Assembly: GCF_046297595.1 (NCBI RefSeq)
Contig: NZ_JBKBHT010000003.1
Coordinates: 496,001-560,000 of the forward strand
Origin: Ferrovibrio sp046297595
GTDB lineage: Bacteria; Pseudomonadota; Alphaproteobacteria; Ferrovibrionales; Ferrovibrionaceae
Direction: 5' to 3'
Length of the DNA: 64,000 bases
A model generated the notes under the pieces. The model was given only the letters and a program-made list of their open reading frames with translations. It had not been told where the DNA came from and made no database searches. The translations under genes were made by a program, and so were the position numbers. How positions within the stretch are numbered: the first letter of the stretch is position 1; every line of letters starts with the position of its first letter. Shown piece by piece: positions 43,803-51,416 of the stretch.

Positions 43803-44338
43803 GCCGGGTCGCCGCCCGAGCGCACCGGCGCGCGGGAGGGATAGATCTGGCCCGACACCAGGCGGTCGATCCGCCCGCTCTGCGGATCGGCCAGCGGCAG
43901 CACGAGGTATTCCAGCGCATAGGTCTCGCCGTCGATCTCGCGGCGCGAACGCACATGCACCGGCCGGCGCGCCTGCATGGCGGCCCCGCAGGCCTGAGGC
44001 CCGATCTTTGCCACCAGCGCATCGGTATGTTCGTCCATCCATGTGCCGGTGACGTCGCGGCCGCGGCGGGCCACCAGCGGCGCGCCGACGAAGCGGTAGC
44101 GGAACCGCGGAACGCCGTCTGCCTGTGGCACCACGTCAAAGACCACGATCTGCCCCTGCATGTAATCCAGGCGCGATGGCGCGGCGAAATCATGGCCGGG
44201 CAGGCCGCCGGGCGGCGAGGCATGCAGCCAGTCGGCCAGCAGGCGGCGCAGCAGCGGATGTCGCAGGGCCACCGTGGAGACGAGGATGTCGTATCCTGCC
44301 TCGGTGGTCTGCGGTTCCGGAGTCTGCTTTTCGGGCAT
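43799..44338 (-). CDS. PAS_5-type single-domain protein (second of three)
   Basis: 179 residues started at MPEKQTPEPQTTEAG, only 4 bp after the stop of the upstream threonine synthase, so probably co-transcribed with it. The PAS_5 layout is visible (LRRLLADWLHASPPGG, MQGQIVVFDVVPQADGVPRFRYRFVGAPLVARRG, DVTGTWMDEH). It has no output domain. Related to the proteins at 26594-27124 and 62925-63464. Confidence 0.78.
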   Translation of the reverse strand: MPEKQTPEPQTTEAGYDILVSTVALRHPLLRRLLADWLHASPPGGLPGHDFAAPSRLDYMQGQIVVFDVVPQADGVPRFRYRFVGAPLVARRGRDVTGTWMDEHTDALVAKIGPQACGAAMQARRPVHVRSRREIDGETYALEYLVLPLADPQSGRIDRLVSGQIYPSRAPVRSGGDPA

Positions 44339-44342
44339 GCCG

Positions 44343-45602
44343 TCACAGCCTCGCGAAATCGATCGCGCCATGGCGGTCGAGCGGCTGGCCGCCATCGGGC
44401 ATCGGGTATTTCAGGCCCGCCGCGCAGTTCCACAGCACCACGCGGTCGCTCTTTTTCACTTTGCCTTCGGTCAGGGCCTGTTTGTAGGCCGCATAGGTGG
44501 CGGCGCCCTCGGGGCACATCAGGAAACCTTCCTGTTTCGCCACCTCGTTCAGGGCCGCCGTGATCGCGCCATCCTCCACGGCCATGGCGAAACCGCTGGA
44601 ATTGCGCACGGCATCCAGGATCAGGAAATCGCCGATCGCCGCCGGCACGCGGATGCCGGCCGCCACGGTATGGGCATTCTCCCACAGCTTGGCATGCCGC
44701 TCGTTGCCTTCGAAGGCGCGCACGATGGGGGCGCAGCCGGCCGCCTGCACGGCAATCATCTTCGGACGTTTGGAACCGATGAAGCCGATGGCCTCCAGTT
44801 CCTCGAAGGCCTTCCACATGCCGATCAGGCCGGTGCCGCCGCCGGTGGGATAGAAGATCGCATCGGGCAGTTCCCAGCCGAGCTGTTCGGCCAGTTCCAG
44901 CCCCATCGTCTTCTTGCCCTCGATACGATACGGCTCCTTCAGCGTGGAGGTATCGAACCAGCCGGCCGCCTCTTTGCCGGCGCCGACCAGCTTGCCGCAA
45001 TCGTTGATCAGGCCGTTGACCTTGTAGAGCCGCGCGCCCTGCAGCGCGATCTCGTTCATGTTCACCTGCGGCGTGTCGTCAGGGCAGAACACCACCGTCT
45101 CGATGCCCGCCCGCGAGGCATAGGCGGCGAGCGCCGCACCGGCATTGCCGTTGGTGGGCATGGCCATCTTCTTCACGCCCAGCTCTTTCGCCATGCAGAC
45201 GGCCAGCGCCAGGCCACGCGCCTTGAACGAGCCGGTGGGCAGGCGGCCCTCATCCTTCACGATGATCTCGCCGCTGACGCCCAGCGCCCTGGCCAGGCGC
45301 GGCAGGCTGAGGACCGGCGTCATCACCTCGCCCAGGGAGACCACGTTCTCGGTTTTGCGTACCGGCAGCATCTCGCGATAGCGCCACCAGTTCGGTGCAC
45401 GGGAGGCGATCTTGTCTTTGGTCAGCGCCGCCTTCACCCCGACCAGGTCGTAGCGCACCAGGATCGGATAACCCTTGGGCGACAGGTTATGCAGGGTGTC
45501 GGCCGGCAGCCGCTCGCCCGTCATGCCGCATTCCAGATGGGTGACGAAGGTGGGGGTCTCGGGGATCAGGCTTTGCGAAACGGGGCTGGGCGCGGCGGTC
45601 AT
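44343..45602 (-). CDS. thrC: Threonine synthase (PLP, fold type II)
   Basis: 419 residues. The PLP lysine lies in DEGRLPTGSFKARG, and NGNAGAALAAYASRAGI is the phosphate/PLP loop; an N-terminal LECGMTGERLPADTL has paired cysteines seen in the longer threonine synthases. It converts O-phosphohomoserine to threonine. It could be a threonine-synthase-like paralogue, since no thrB/hom is adjacent. Upstream of it lies the decamer array. Confidence 0.88.
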   Translation of the reverse strand: MTAAPSPVSQSLIPETPTFVTHLECGMTGERLPADTLHNLSPKGYPILVRYDLVGVKAALTKDKIASRAPNWWRYREMLPVRKTENVVSLGEVMTPVLSLPRLARALGVSGEIIVKDEGRLPTGSFKARGLALAVCMAKELGVKKMAMPTNGNAGAALAAYASRAGIETVVFCPDDTPQVNMNEIALQGARLYKVNGLINDCGKLVGAGKEAAGWFDTSTLKEPYRIEGKKTMGLELAEQLGWELPDAIFYPTGGGTGLIGMWKAFEELEAIGFIGSKRPKMIAVQAAGCAPIVRAFEGNERHAKLWENAHTVAAGIRVPAAIGDFLILDAVRNSSGFAMAVEDGAITAALNEVAKQEGFLMCPEGAATYAAYKQALTEGKVKKSDRVVLWNCAAGLKYPMPDGGQPLDRHGAIDFARL

Positions 45603-45720
45603 GACGGGGAAGCAAGCCTATGTGGTTGAACAGGGCCAATAAATCCCAGAGGGAATTCGCTCGAATCGTAGCATGGGCCGGGGGCGGTCGGGAGAGCCGG
45701 ATCGCCGCGATGCCATTTGC

Positions 45721-45930
45721 GACCGTTTTGAACCATTCCGGTCCGTTCGGGTCCATTTCAGCCCATCCGGGTCGATCCAGGTCCATTCAGGTCCATTTCT
45801 GCCCATCCGGGTTGATTCAGGTTCATTCGGGTTCGTTTGAGTTCGTTTTGCTTCGTTACGTTTCGTTTGTGCTCGTTACGCTTCGTTTTGTTTCGTCAGC
45901 GTTCGTTATGCTTCGTTTGTGTTCGTTTCC
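45721..45930 (+). repeat. 21 in-phase tandem decamers
   Basis: Twenty-one consecutive 10-bp units without a single insertion or deletion. Position 6 is T in all units and position 4 is C in 19 of 21. The left part (45731-45830) follows GTCCATTCGG, while the right part (45831-45930) follows GTTCGTTTTG, with a gradual change across the array. A 10-bp period equals about one helical turn, so sites would face the same side of the DNA. Both strands carry open frames here, but with no convincing protein. Confidence 0.93.
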
Positions 45931-45960
45931 ATTCTGCCCTGCCCGACCGGCGGGATATGC

Positions 45961-46020
45961 AACTAGGAATATAAAGATTTATAAATTAGAACATATATAG
46001 TACAAATAGCCTTGCAAGAC
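45961..46020. promoter_or_regulatory. AT-rich island, possible promoter region
   Basis: Within a GC-rich genome this 60-bp block is mostly A and T (ATATAAAGATTTATAAATT and TATATAGTACAAAT), immediately after the decamer array and about 90 bp upstream of the GFA gene. Several -10-like hexamers occur (TATAAA, TATAGT) but no single strong -35. Confidence 0.4.
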
Positions 46021-46108
46021 AAGGCCGGCATTGGAGCGGGCCACAGAATTGACTTGGCGGCCGCCGGCAGCCATCACACCGGCAGGATTTCAGCACGGGA
46101 GGACGGAC

Positions 46109-46471
46109 ATGGCGGAAGCCACGATTCACAAGGGCGGCTGCCATTGCGGCGCGGTGCGCTATGAGGTGAGCACGGCGCTGGATACGCCGGTGATCTCGTG
46201 CAACTGCTCGATCTGCCAGAAGAAGGGCACGCTTTTAAGCTTCGTGCCGGCCGATGCCTTCAAGCTGCTGAGCGGCAAGGATGCCGTGCAGGATTACCAG
46301 TTCAACACCAGGAACATCCATCACCTGTTCTGCAAGACCTGCGGCGTAACCTCGTTCGCCACCGGCACGGCGCCGAACGGCACGCGCATGGTGGCGATCA
46401 ACGTGCGCTGCCTGGACGATGTGGACCTGAAATCTTTGCCGGTGATGGACTACGACGGCCGCAGCATGTGA
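46109..46471 (+). CDS. GFA-family zinc-binding protein
   Basis: 120 residues from ATG 46109 with GGGAGGA upstream. The zinc-binding cysteines of the glutathione-dependent formaldehyde-activating enzyme (GFA) fold are present: GGCHCGAVRYEV, CNCSICQKKG, FCKTCGVTSF. Most family members have no proven substrate, so formaldehyde activation should not be assumed. Isolated gene after the AT-rich island. Confidence 0.9.
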   Translation: MAEATIHKGGCHCGAVRYEVSTALDTPVISCNCSICQKKGTLLSFVPADAFKLLSGKDAVQDYQFNTRNIHHLFCKTCGVTSFATGTAPNGTRMVAINVRCLDDVDLKSLPVMDYDGRSM

Positions 46472-46478
46472 GCCGGCC

Positions 46479-46947
46479 ATGGCGCCGGGCTATGATTTCC
46501 GCCGCATGACGGCGGCCAACCTGCCGCTGCTGCGCGGCTGGCTGGAAACCGAAGACTGGCGGCCGACCTGCACGAGCCGGCGATGCGGCTGTGGATCGTG
46601 TGCCATGCGGGCGTGCCCTTCGCCTTCATGCAGGATTACGCCATCCATGCCTGGGCCGACCATCCCTATCGCGACCTGCCGCCGGGCACATTCGGCATCG
46701 ACCAGAGCATCGGCGTGCCGGCGATGCCGCGCTGGCTATGCTGGGGCGCGGCCATGGCAGCGCCTTCATCCGCCAGCATGTGGCACGGCTGTTTGCCGAG
46801 GGCGCGCCGTTCGTGGCGACCGACCCCGATCCCGACAATGCACGCGCCATCCGCGCCTATCAGAAGGCGGGATTCAGAATCCTGGAAAACGAGGCGCGGA
46901 TCACCGACTGGGGCCGCGCCCAGCTGATGCTGGCCGAACGGCCGTGA
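46479..46947 (+). pseudogene. Frameshifted GNAT acetyltransferase (AAC(6')-like) remnant
   Basis: Three fragments of one GNAT protein lie in three different frames. Frame one gives the N-terminus MAPGYDFRRMTAANLPLLRG; frame two (from about 46560) gives ADLHEPAMRLWIVCHAGVPF and YRDLPPGTFGIDQSIGVPA; frame three (from about 46740) gives LGRGHGSAFIRQHVARLFAE and DPDPDNARAIRAYQKAGFRI. The last carries the acetyl-CoA loop and is clearly AAC(6')-type. A segment expected near 46550 (the WWGDP region of relatives) is missing. It could be a decayed gene or a double sequencing error. Confidence 0.75.
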
Positions 46948-46962
46948 CGCCGGGATATAACG

Positions 46963-47271
46963 CTAGAGATTGAAGGCGTCGCGCGCGATGCGGCAGGCCT
47001 CGTCGCCCGGCTGGCATTCGCGGCAGACATCGGGCCGCACATCATAGGCCTTGCAGGAGGTGTGCTGGCCGACCGTGCCGCTTAAGGCCGAGCAGCGGTC
47101 GCCGTCACAACGCATCCGGCCCGCCTCGTCATCGACGAAACAGGCCGGGATGCGCGCGAGCGCGGCATCCTCTTCGAGCGAGAAACGGGGCCAGTCGCGC
47201 GAGAACGCGCAACAGGCGCCGCAGCTCTGACAGTCGAAGGCTGCCGCGCCCTGGATCGCCTGATGAATCAA
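46963..47271 (-). CDS. YkgJ-family Cys-rich (zinc/iron chelatase-like) protein
   Basis: About 102 residues if it starts at a TTG (47271); no ATG is found before the conserved domain unless the frame enters the cold-shock gene. The eight-cysteine pattern is intact: FDCQSCGACCAFS, MRCDGDRCSAL, SCKAYDVRPDVCRECQPGDEAC. The YkgJ family is named as a zinc- or iron-chelating domain with unproven role. It is 17 bp downstream of the cold-shock gene on the same strand, so co-transcription is possible. Confidence 0.72.
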   Translation of the reverse strand: MIHQAIQGAAAFDCQSCGACCAFSRDWPRFSLEEDAALARIPACFVDDEAGRMRCDGDRCSALSGTVGQHTSCKAYDVRPDVCRECQPGDEACRIARDAFNL

Positions 47272-47287
47272 GCGACGATCAGGTAGA

Positions 47288-47497
47288 TCAGGCGGCCTGG
47301 ATGGCGCGCACGGCGGTCTTGCCCGAGCGGCTGTCCTGTTCGGTGTCGAAGGAGACCTTCTGGCCTTCACGCAGTGCGCTCATGCCGGCACGTTCCAGCG
47401 CGGTGGCGTGCACGAACACGTCCTTGCTGCCGTCTTCCGGCTGGATGAAACCGAAGCCCTTTTGGTCGTTGTAGAATTTGACAATGCCTGTCTGCAT
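47288..47497 (-). CDS. Cold-shock domain protein (CspA family)
   Basis: 69 residues from ATG 47497, preceded by AAGGAA. RNP1 (KGFGFIQPE) and RNP2 (VFVHATAL) are intact and the length is typical for a single cold-shock domain. It binds single-stranded RNA and melts secondary structure. About 190 bp of leader upstream, with a small hairpin (CGCAG CAAAA CTGCG, 47537-47551), may be a regulated 5' untranslated region, though this is inference. Confidence 0.93.
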   Translation of the reverse strand: MQTGIVKFYNDQKGFGFIQPEDGSKDVFVHATALERAGMSALREGQKVSFDTEQDSRSGKTAVRAIQAA

Positions 47498-47755
47498 GGG
47501 ATGTTCCTTGGATTGGATGAATGAAGGGAACCAGGCGCAGCAAAACTGCGTCCGGTGCCCGGTTTTCGATTTTTTTGGAGAGAAAGTCGGAAGACGCGCC
47601 CGGCAAAGCCAGAGCGAACAGCCAGAAGGTCCGGCCAAAAAATTTCGATGGCCGGACCCTAGGCTTTAATTGCGGCGAATACAAGGCGAAACTTTAGGCG
47701 CCAGGTTTTGAGCCGCTGCCTGCGGCTGGTTCGCAACACGGCGTCGACAATGCGG

Positions 47756-48559
47756 TTAGCTGTAAAGCTGCAATATCCGCGCGATCTCGCCCCTGTCCTG
47801 CAGGCGGCGCAACGCCGCTTCCAGCTCTGCCGCGCGCGTTACCAGCGGCGAGGCGCGCGACAGCACGATATAAGACGGGCTGCCCTCGATGCGGTAGGGC
47901 GAAAGCGGCCAGTTGAGCTGCTGCCCGCGCAGCAGCCAGCGCGCCTGCTGCTCGGGCATGATGGCGGCATCGACGCGCTCGCCGCCCAGCAGGCGCAGGG
48001 CGGCGTCGTAATCGGCGACGGGGATTTTCTCCAGCGTCGCATCGCCGTCGAAACGGCTGGAATACCGCGCGCCGCGCAACACGGCGATGCGCAGGCCGCG
48101 CAGGTCTTCATACCGCGCGATGCGCGGACTCTGCGGCCGGGTGACGAAGATTTTCGCCTCGGCCGGCAGCGGCGGATCGAGATAGAGCAGATAGGCCTCG
48201 CGCTCGGGCGTGCGGTTGGGGCCCAGCATGATATCGGCCTCGCCGGCCCGCATCATGGGAAAGCCGCGCGCAAACGGCGCCTCGATGAAATGCAGGGTCA
48301 GGCGCGTTTCGGCCGCCAGCGCGCGCAGGATATCGACATAGATGCCGCTATGGCCCTCGTCGCCGCGCGCGCGGCTGACGATGCGGTAGGGCGGCGCGTC
48401 GTTGATCAGCACGCGGGCTTCTGCGGACGCGGACGCATGCAAGGGCGGTGCACGCACAGGCATTGTCTGCGCCGCCGCCGTTCCTGCCGCCGAATACGGC
48501 AGCATGCAAACGGCCAGCAGAGCCGCAACATGACAGCGCGCGGCGACTGCGATCCTCAT
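47756..48559 (-). CDS. Periplasmic amino-acid-type binding protein (SBP family 3)
   Basis: 267 residues from ATG 48559 (ATG 48574 gives five more residues). A hydrophobic signal (HVAALLAVCMLPYSAAG) precedes the mature protein. The solute-binding family 3 features GIYVDILRALAAETRLTLHFIEAPFARGFPMMRAGEADIMLGPNRTPERE are clear, and ARYEDLRGLRIAVLRGARYSSRFDG is the second lobe. No permease lies nearby. Stop codon is 54 bp after the mutS neighbour's end. Confidence 0.85.
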   Translation of the reverse strand: MRIAVAARCHVAALLAVCMLPYSAAGTAAAQTMPVRAPPLHASASAEARVLINDAPPYRIVSRARGDEGHSGIYVDILRALAAETRLTLHFIEAPFARGFPMMRAGEADIMLGPNRTPEREAYLLYLDPPLPAEAKIFVTRPQSPRIARYEDLRGLRIAVLRGARYSSRFDGDATLEKIPVADYDAALRLLGGERVDAAIMPEQQARWLLRGQQLNWPLSPYRIEGSPSYIVLSRASPLVTRAAELEAALRRLQDRGEIARILQLYS

Positions 48560-48612
48560 GACGGCATCATACACGCAGCGCGCGGATAGCGGATAGCGGG
48601 AATCTGCGGCCC

Positions 48613-51270
48613 TTACGGCTTCAGCAAAGCCTTCAGCTGATACAGCAGGTCGAGCGCCTGTTTCGGCGAAAGCGCGTCGATATCGGCGGATTTCAGCGCG
48701 CGCTCCACCTCCGACGGTTTCGTTGCCGCCTCCACCTTCGGCGGCGGCGCCATGGAAAACAGCGGCAGATCATCGACCAGTTTGGCCGAGCCGCCGGTCT
48801 GGTTGGACTTCTCCAGCGTATGCAGCACGGCGGAGGCGCGTTTGAGCACCGCATCGGGCAGGCCGGCGAGTTTCGCCACCTGGATGCCGTAGGAGCGGTC
48901 CGCCGCGCCCGGGCCGACCTCGTGCAGGAAGACCAGCTCGCCCTCCCACTCCTTCACTTTGAGCGTGTGGTTGGAGAGCTGCGGCAGCTTTTCAGCCAAA
49001 GCCGTCAGCTCGTGGTAATGCGTGGCGAACAGGCCGCGGCAACGGTTCTTCTCGTGCAGGTATTCCACCACCGACCAGGCAATCGAGAGGCCATCGAACG
49101 TGGCGGTACCGCGGCCGATCTCGTCCAGGATCACCAGCGCCTTGGGGCCGGACTGGTGCAGGATCGCCGCCGTCTCCACCATTTCGACCATAAACGTGGA
49201 GCGCCCGCGCGCGAGATCATCCGCCGCGCCGACGCGGCTGAACAGGCGATCCACCACGCCGAGATGCGCCTTCGCCGCCGGCACGAACGCGCCCATCTGC
49301 GCCAGCACACTGATCAGCGCATTCTGGCGCAGGAAGGTGGATTTACCCGCCATGTTCGGGCCGGTGAGCAGCCAGAGCCGGCGGCCCTCGCCTAAATCAC
49401 AGTCATTCGCCACGAAGCGTTCGCCCTGGCCGCTGCGTTCAAGGGCGGCTTCCACCACCGGATGCCGCCCGGCCTCGACATGGAAGGCGAAACTGTCGTC
49501 CACCTGCGGCCGCACCCAGTTGCGCTGCACGGCGAGCAGGGCCAGCGACGCGGTGACGTCCAGCGCGGCGAGTGACTGGGCGGCACGCGTGATGGCCTCG
49601 GCGCGGGCCAGAACCTCGGCCGCCAGGCGTTCGAACATTTCCAGTTCCAGCTTCAGCGCGCGGTCGGCGGCCTGGGCGATCTTGCTCTCCAGCTCCGACA
49701 ATTCGGGCGTGGCGTAACGCACGGCATTCGCCATGGTCTGGCGGTGGATATACTGCGCGCCCATCTGCGGCATGTGCTTGGGCGCCACCTCGATGTAATA
49801 GCCCAGCATGTTGTTGTGCCGGATCTTCAGCGTATTGATGCCGGTTTCCTGCGCGTATTTGTCCTGCAGAGCGGCGATGTGACGGCGGCTTTCGTCGCGC
49901 AGTACACGCAGTTCGTCCAGCGCGGCATCGACGCCCGCGCGAATGAAGCCGCCATCGCGCGTGTACATCGGCAGTTCATCGGCCAGGGCATTGCCCAGCG
50001 TTGTCACCAGCGCATCGTGGCTGCCCAGCCCGTCGCGCAGGTCGGCCAGAGCCGGCGGCAGCATCGTTTCGGCGCCCAGCCGTGCCTGCAGGGCCTGCGC
50101 CTGGGCCAGGCCGTCGCGCAGGCAGGACAGATCGCGCGGGCCGCCGCGGCCCAAAGAGAGGCGCGAGAGCGCGCGGGCGAGATCGGGCACCTTCTCCAGC
50201 GCGCCGCGGATATCGTCGCGCAGGCGGGGCGTGTCGACCAGATAGCCCACGGCATCGTGGCGCGCCGCGATCTGGGCCGGATCGGTGAGCGGGGCCTGCA
50301 ATCTCTGAGCAAGAAGCCGCGCGCCGGCGCCGGTGAGCGTGAGGTCGATGCAGGAGAGCAGCGCGCCGTCGCGGTTGCCCGACGTGGTTTCCACCAGTTC
50401 GAGGTTGCGCCGCGTGGCCGGGTCGATGGCCATCACGCTGGTGGGCGACTGCCGGGCCGGCGGATCGAGGCGGGGCAGTTTGCCGCATTGTGTGGTCTCG
50501 ACATAATCGAGCAGCGCGCCGGCGGCACAGAATTCGGCGCGGCTGAAATCGCCATAGGCATCGAGTGCTGCGACGCCGAGCGCGGTTTTCAGCCGGCGTT
50601 CGCCCGAGACGCTGTCGAAGCGCGCCGAGGGCATGGGAGAGAGCGCAACATCGAGTTGTTCGAACAGCGCCCGTAATTCGGCCCGGGCCAGCAGGCTTTC
50701 GGGCAGGACCAGCTCGCGCGGGTTGATCCGGGCGAGGTCGGCGCCGAGCGACGCGGAGGTTGTTTCCGTCAGGCCGAATTCGCCGGTGGACATGTCGAGC
50801 CAGGCCAGCGCCAGGCTGCCATCGGCGCCGCCGGCCTGGGCCAGCGCGGCGAGGTAGTTGTTGCGGCGGGATTCCAGCAGGCTGTCTTCCGTGATGGTGC
50901 CGGGCGTAACCACACGCACCACGTCGCGCCGCACCACCGATTTCGAGCCGCGTTTCTTGGCTTCCGCCGGATCTTCGGTCTGTTCGCAGACCGCCACCTT
51001 GAAACCCTGGCGTATGAGACGGGAGAGGTAGGCTTCCGCCGCGTGAACCGGCACGCCGCACATGGGGATCGGCTGGCCGTCATGCTCGCCGCGCTTGGTC
51101 AGCGCGATGTCCAGCGCCCGGGCGGCCGTGGCCGCGTCGTCGAAGAACAGTTCGTAAAAATCCCCCATCCGGTAGAACAGCAGGCAGCCGGGATAGGCCG
51201 CCTTGATGGTCAGATACTGCGCCATCAGCGGGGACGTTCCGGGGGGAAGGGTGAGCTCGGGTTTGTTCAT
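48613..51270 (-). CDS. mutS: DNA mismatch repair ATPase MutS
   Basis: 885 residues from ATG 51270, which is the conserved start MNKPELTLPPGTSPLMAQYL. The mismatch-reading FYE motif lies in MGDFYELFFDDA, and the ATPase has LLTGPNMAGKSTFLRQNAL (Walker A) and VILDEIGRGTATFDGLSIAW. Length is usual. It recognises mismatches and starts repair. It is divergent from maeB. Confidence 0.97.
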   Translation of the reverse strand: MNKPELTLPPGTSPLMAQYLTIKAAYPGCLLFYRMGDFYELFFDDAATAARALDIALTKRGEHDGQPIPMCGVPVHAAEAYLSRLIRQGFKVAVCEQTEDPAEAKKRGSKSVVRRDVVRVVTPGTITEDSLLESRRNNYLAALAQAGGADGSLALAWLDMSTGEFGLTETTSASLGADLARINPRELVLPESLLARAELRALFEQLDVALSPMPSARFDSVSGERRLKTALGVAALDAYGDFSRAEFCAAGALLDYVETTQCGKLPRLDPPARQSPTSVMAIDPATRRNLELVETTSGNRDGALLSCIDLTLTGAGARLLAQRLQAPLTDPAQIAARHDAVGYLVDTPRLRDDIRGALEKVPDLARALSRLSLGRGGPRDLSCLRDGLAQAQALQARLGAETMLPPALADLRDGLGSHDALVTTLGNALADELPMYTRDGGFIRAGVDAALDELRVLRDESRRHIAALQDKYAQETGINTLKIRHNNMLGYYIEVAPKHMPQMGAQYIHRQTMANAVRYATPELSELESKIAQAADRALKLELEMFERLAAEVLARAEAITRAAQSLAALDVTASLALLAVQRNWVRPQVDDSFAFHVEAGRHPVVEAALERSGQGERFVANDCDLGEGRRLWLLTGPNMAGKSTFLRQNALISVLAQMGAFVPAAKAHLGVVDRLFSRVGAADDLARGRSTFMVEMVETAAILHQSGPKALVILDEIGRGTATFDGLSIAWSVVEYLHEKNRCRGLFATHYHELTALAEKLPQLSNHTLKVKEWEGELVFLHEVGPGAADRSYGIQVAKLAGLPDAVLKRASAVLHTLEKSNQTGGSAKLVDDLPLFSMAPPPKVEAATKPSEVERALKSADIDALSPKQALDLLYQLKALLKP

Positions 51271-51309
51271 GGGCGAAATATTATGCAGCCCGCAGACATA
51301 GCACAGCAC

Positions 51310-51416
51310 GCGGGCCTTTTAACCCCCCGGGGCTTTTAACCTCTTTGGCCTTGGCCTTATGATGCTCCACGGGAGCGAAAACCGCCCGCGTGTGAAAACC
51401 GGAAACACAGAGAAAA
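51310..51416. promoter_or_regulatory. mutS/maeB divergent region with a tandem CTTTTAACC
   Basis: 107 bp. CTTTTAACC occurs at 51316-51324 and 51333-51341, a 17-bp period, between the divergent genes. It may be part of a promoter or a two-site regulator element. No clear -35/-10 pair is assigned. Confidence 0.35.

Larger units (their letters stand above)
45603..46108. other. 506-bp gene-free stretch with decamer array and AT-rich island
   Basis: No protein-like reading frame with known similarity is seen here. It holds the 210-bp tandem array (45721-45930), an AT-rich island (45961-46020) and about 90 bp of ordinary sequence leading to the GFA gene. The array lies between divergent thrC and GFA genes. 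Confidence 0.8.

Noticed and set aside
45721..45930. CRISPR array or REP-type element
   Set aside because: Units are 10 bp with no spacers, no palindrome and no cas genes nearby.
45620..46000. Plus-strand 126-codon open frame through the decamer array
   Set aside because: The 10-bp period produces quasi-repeated residues only; no start signal, no domain and no flanking support.
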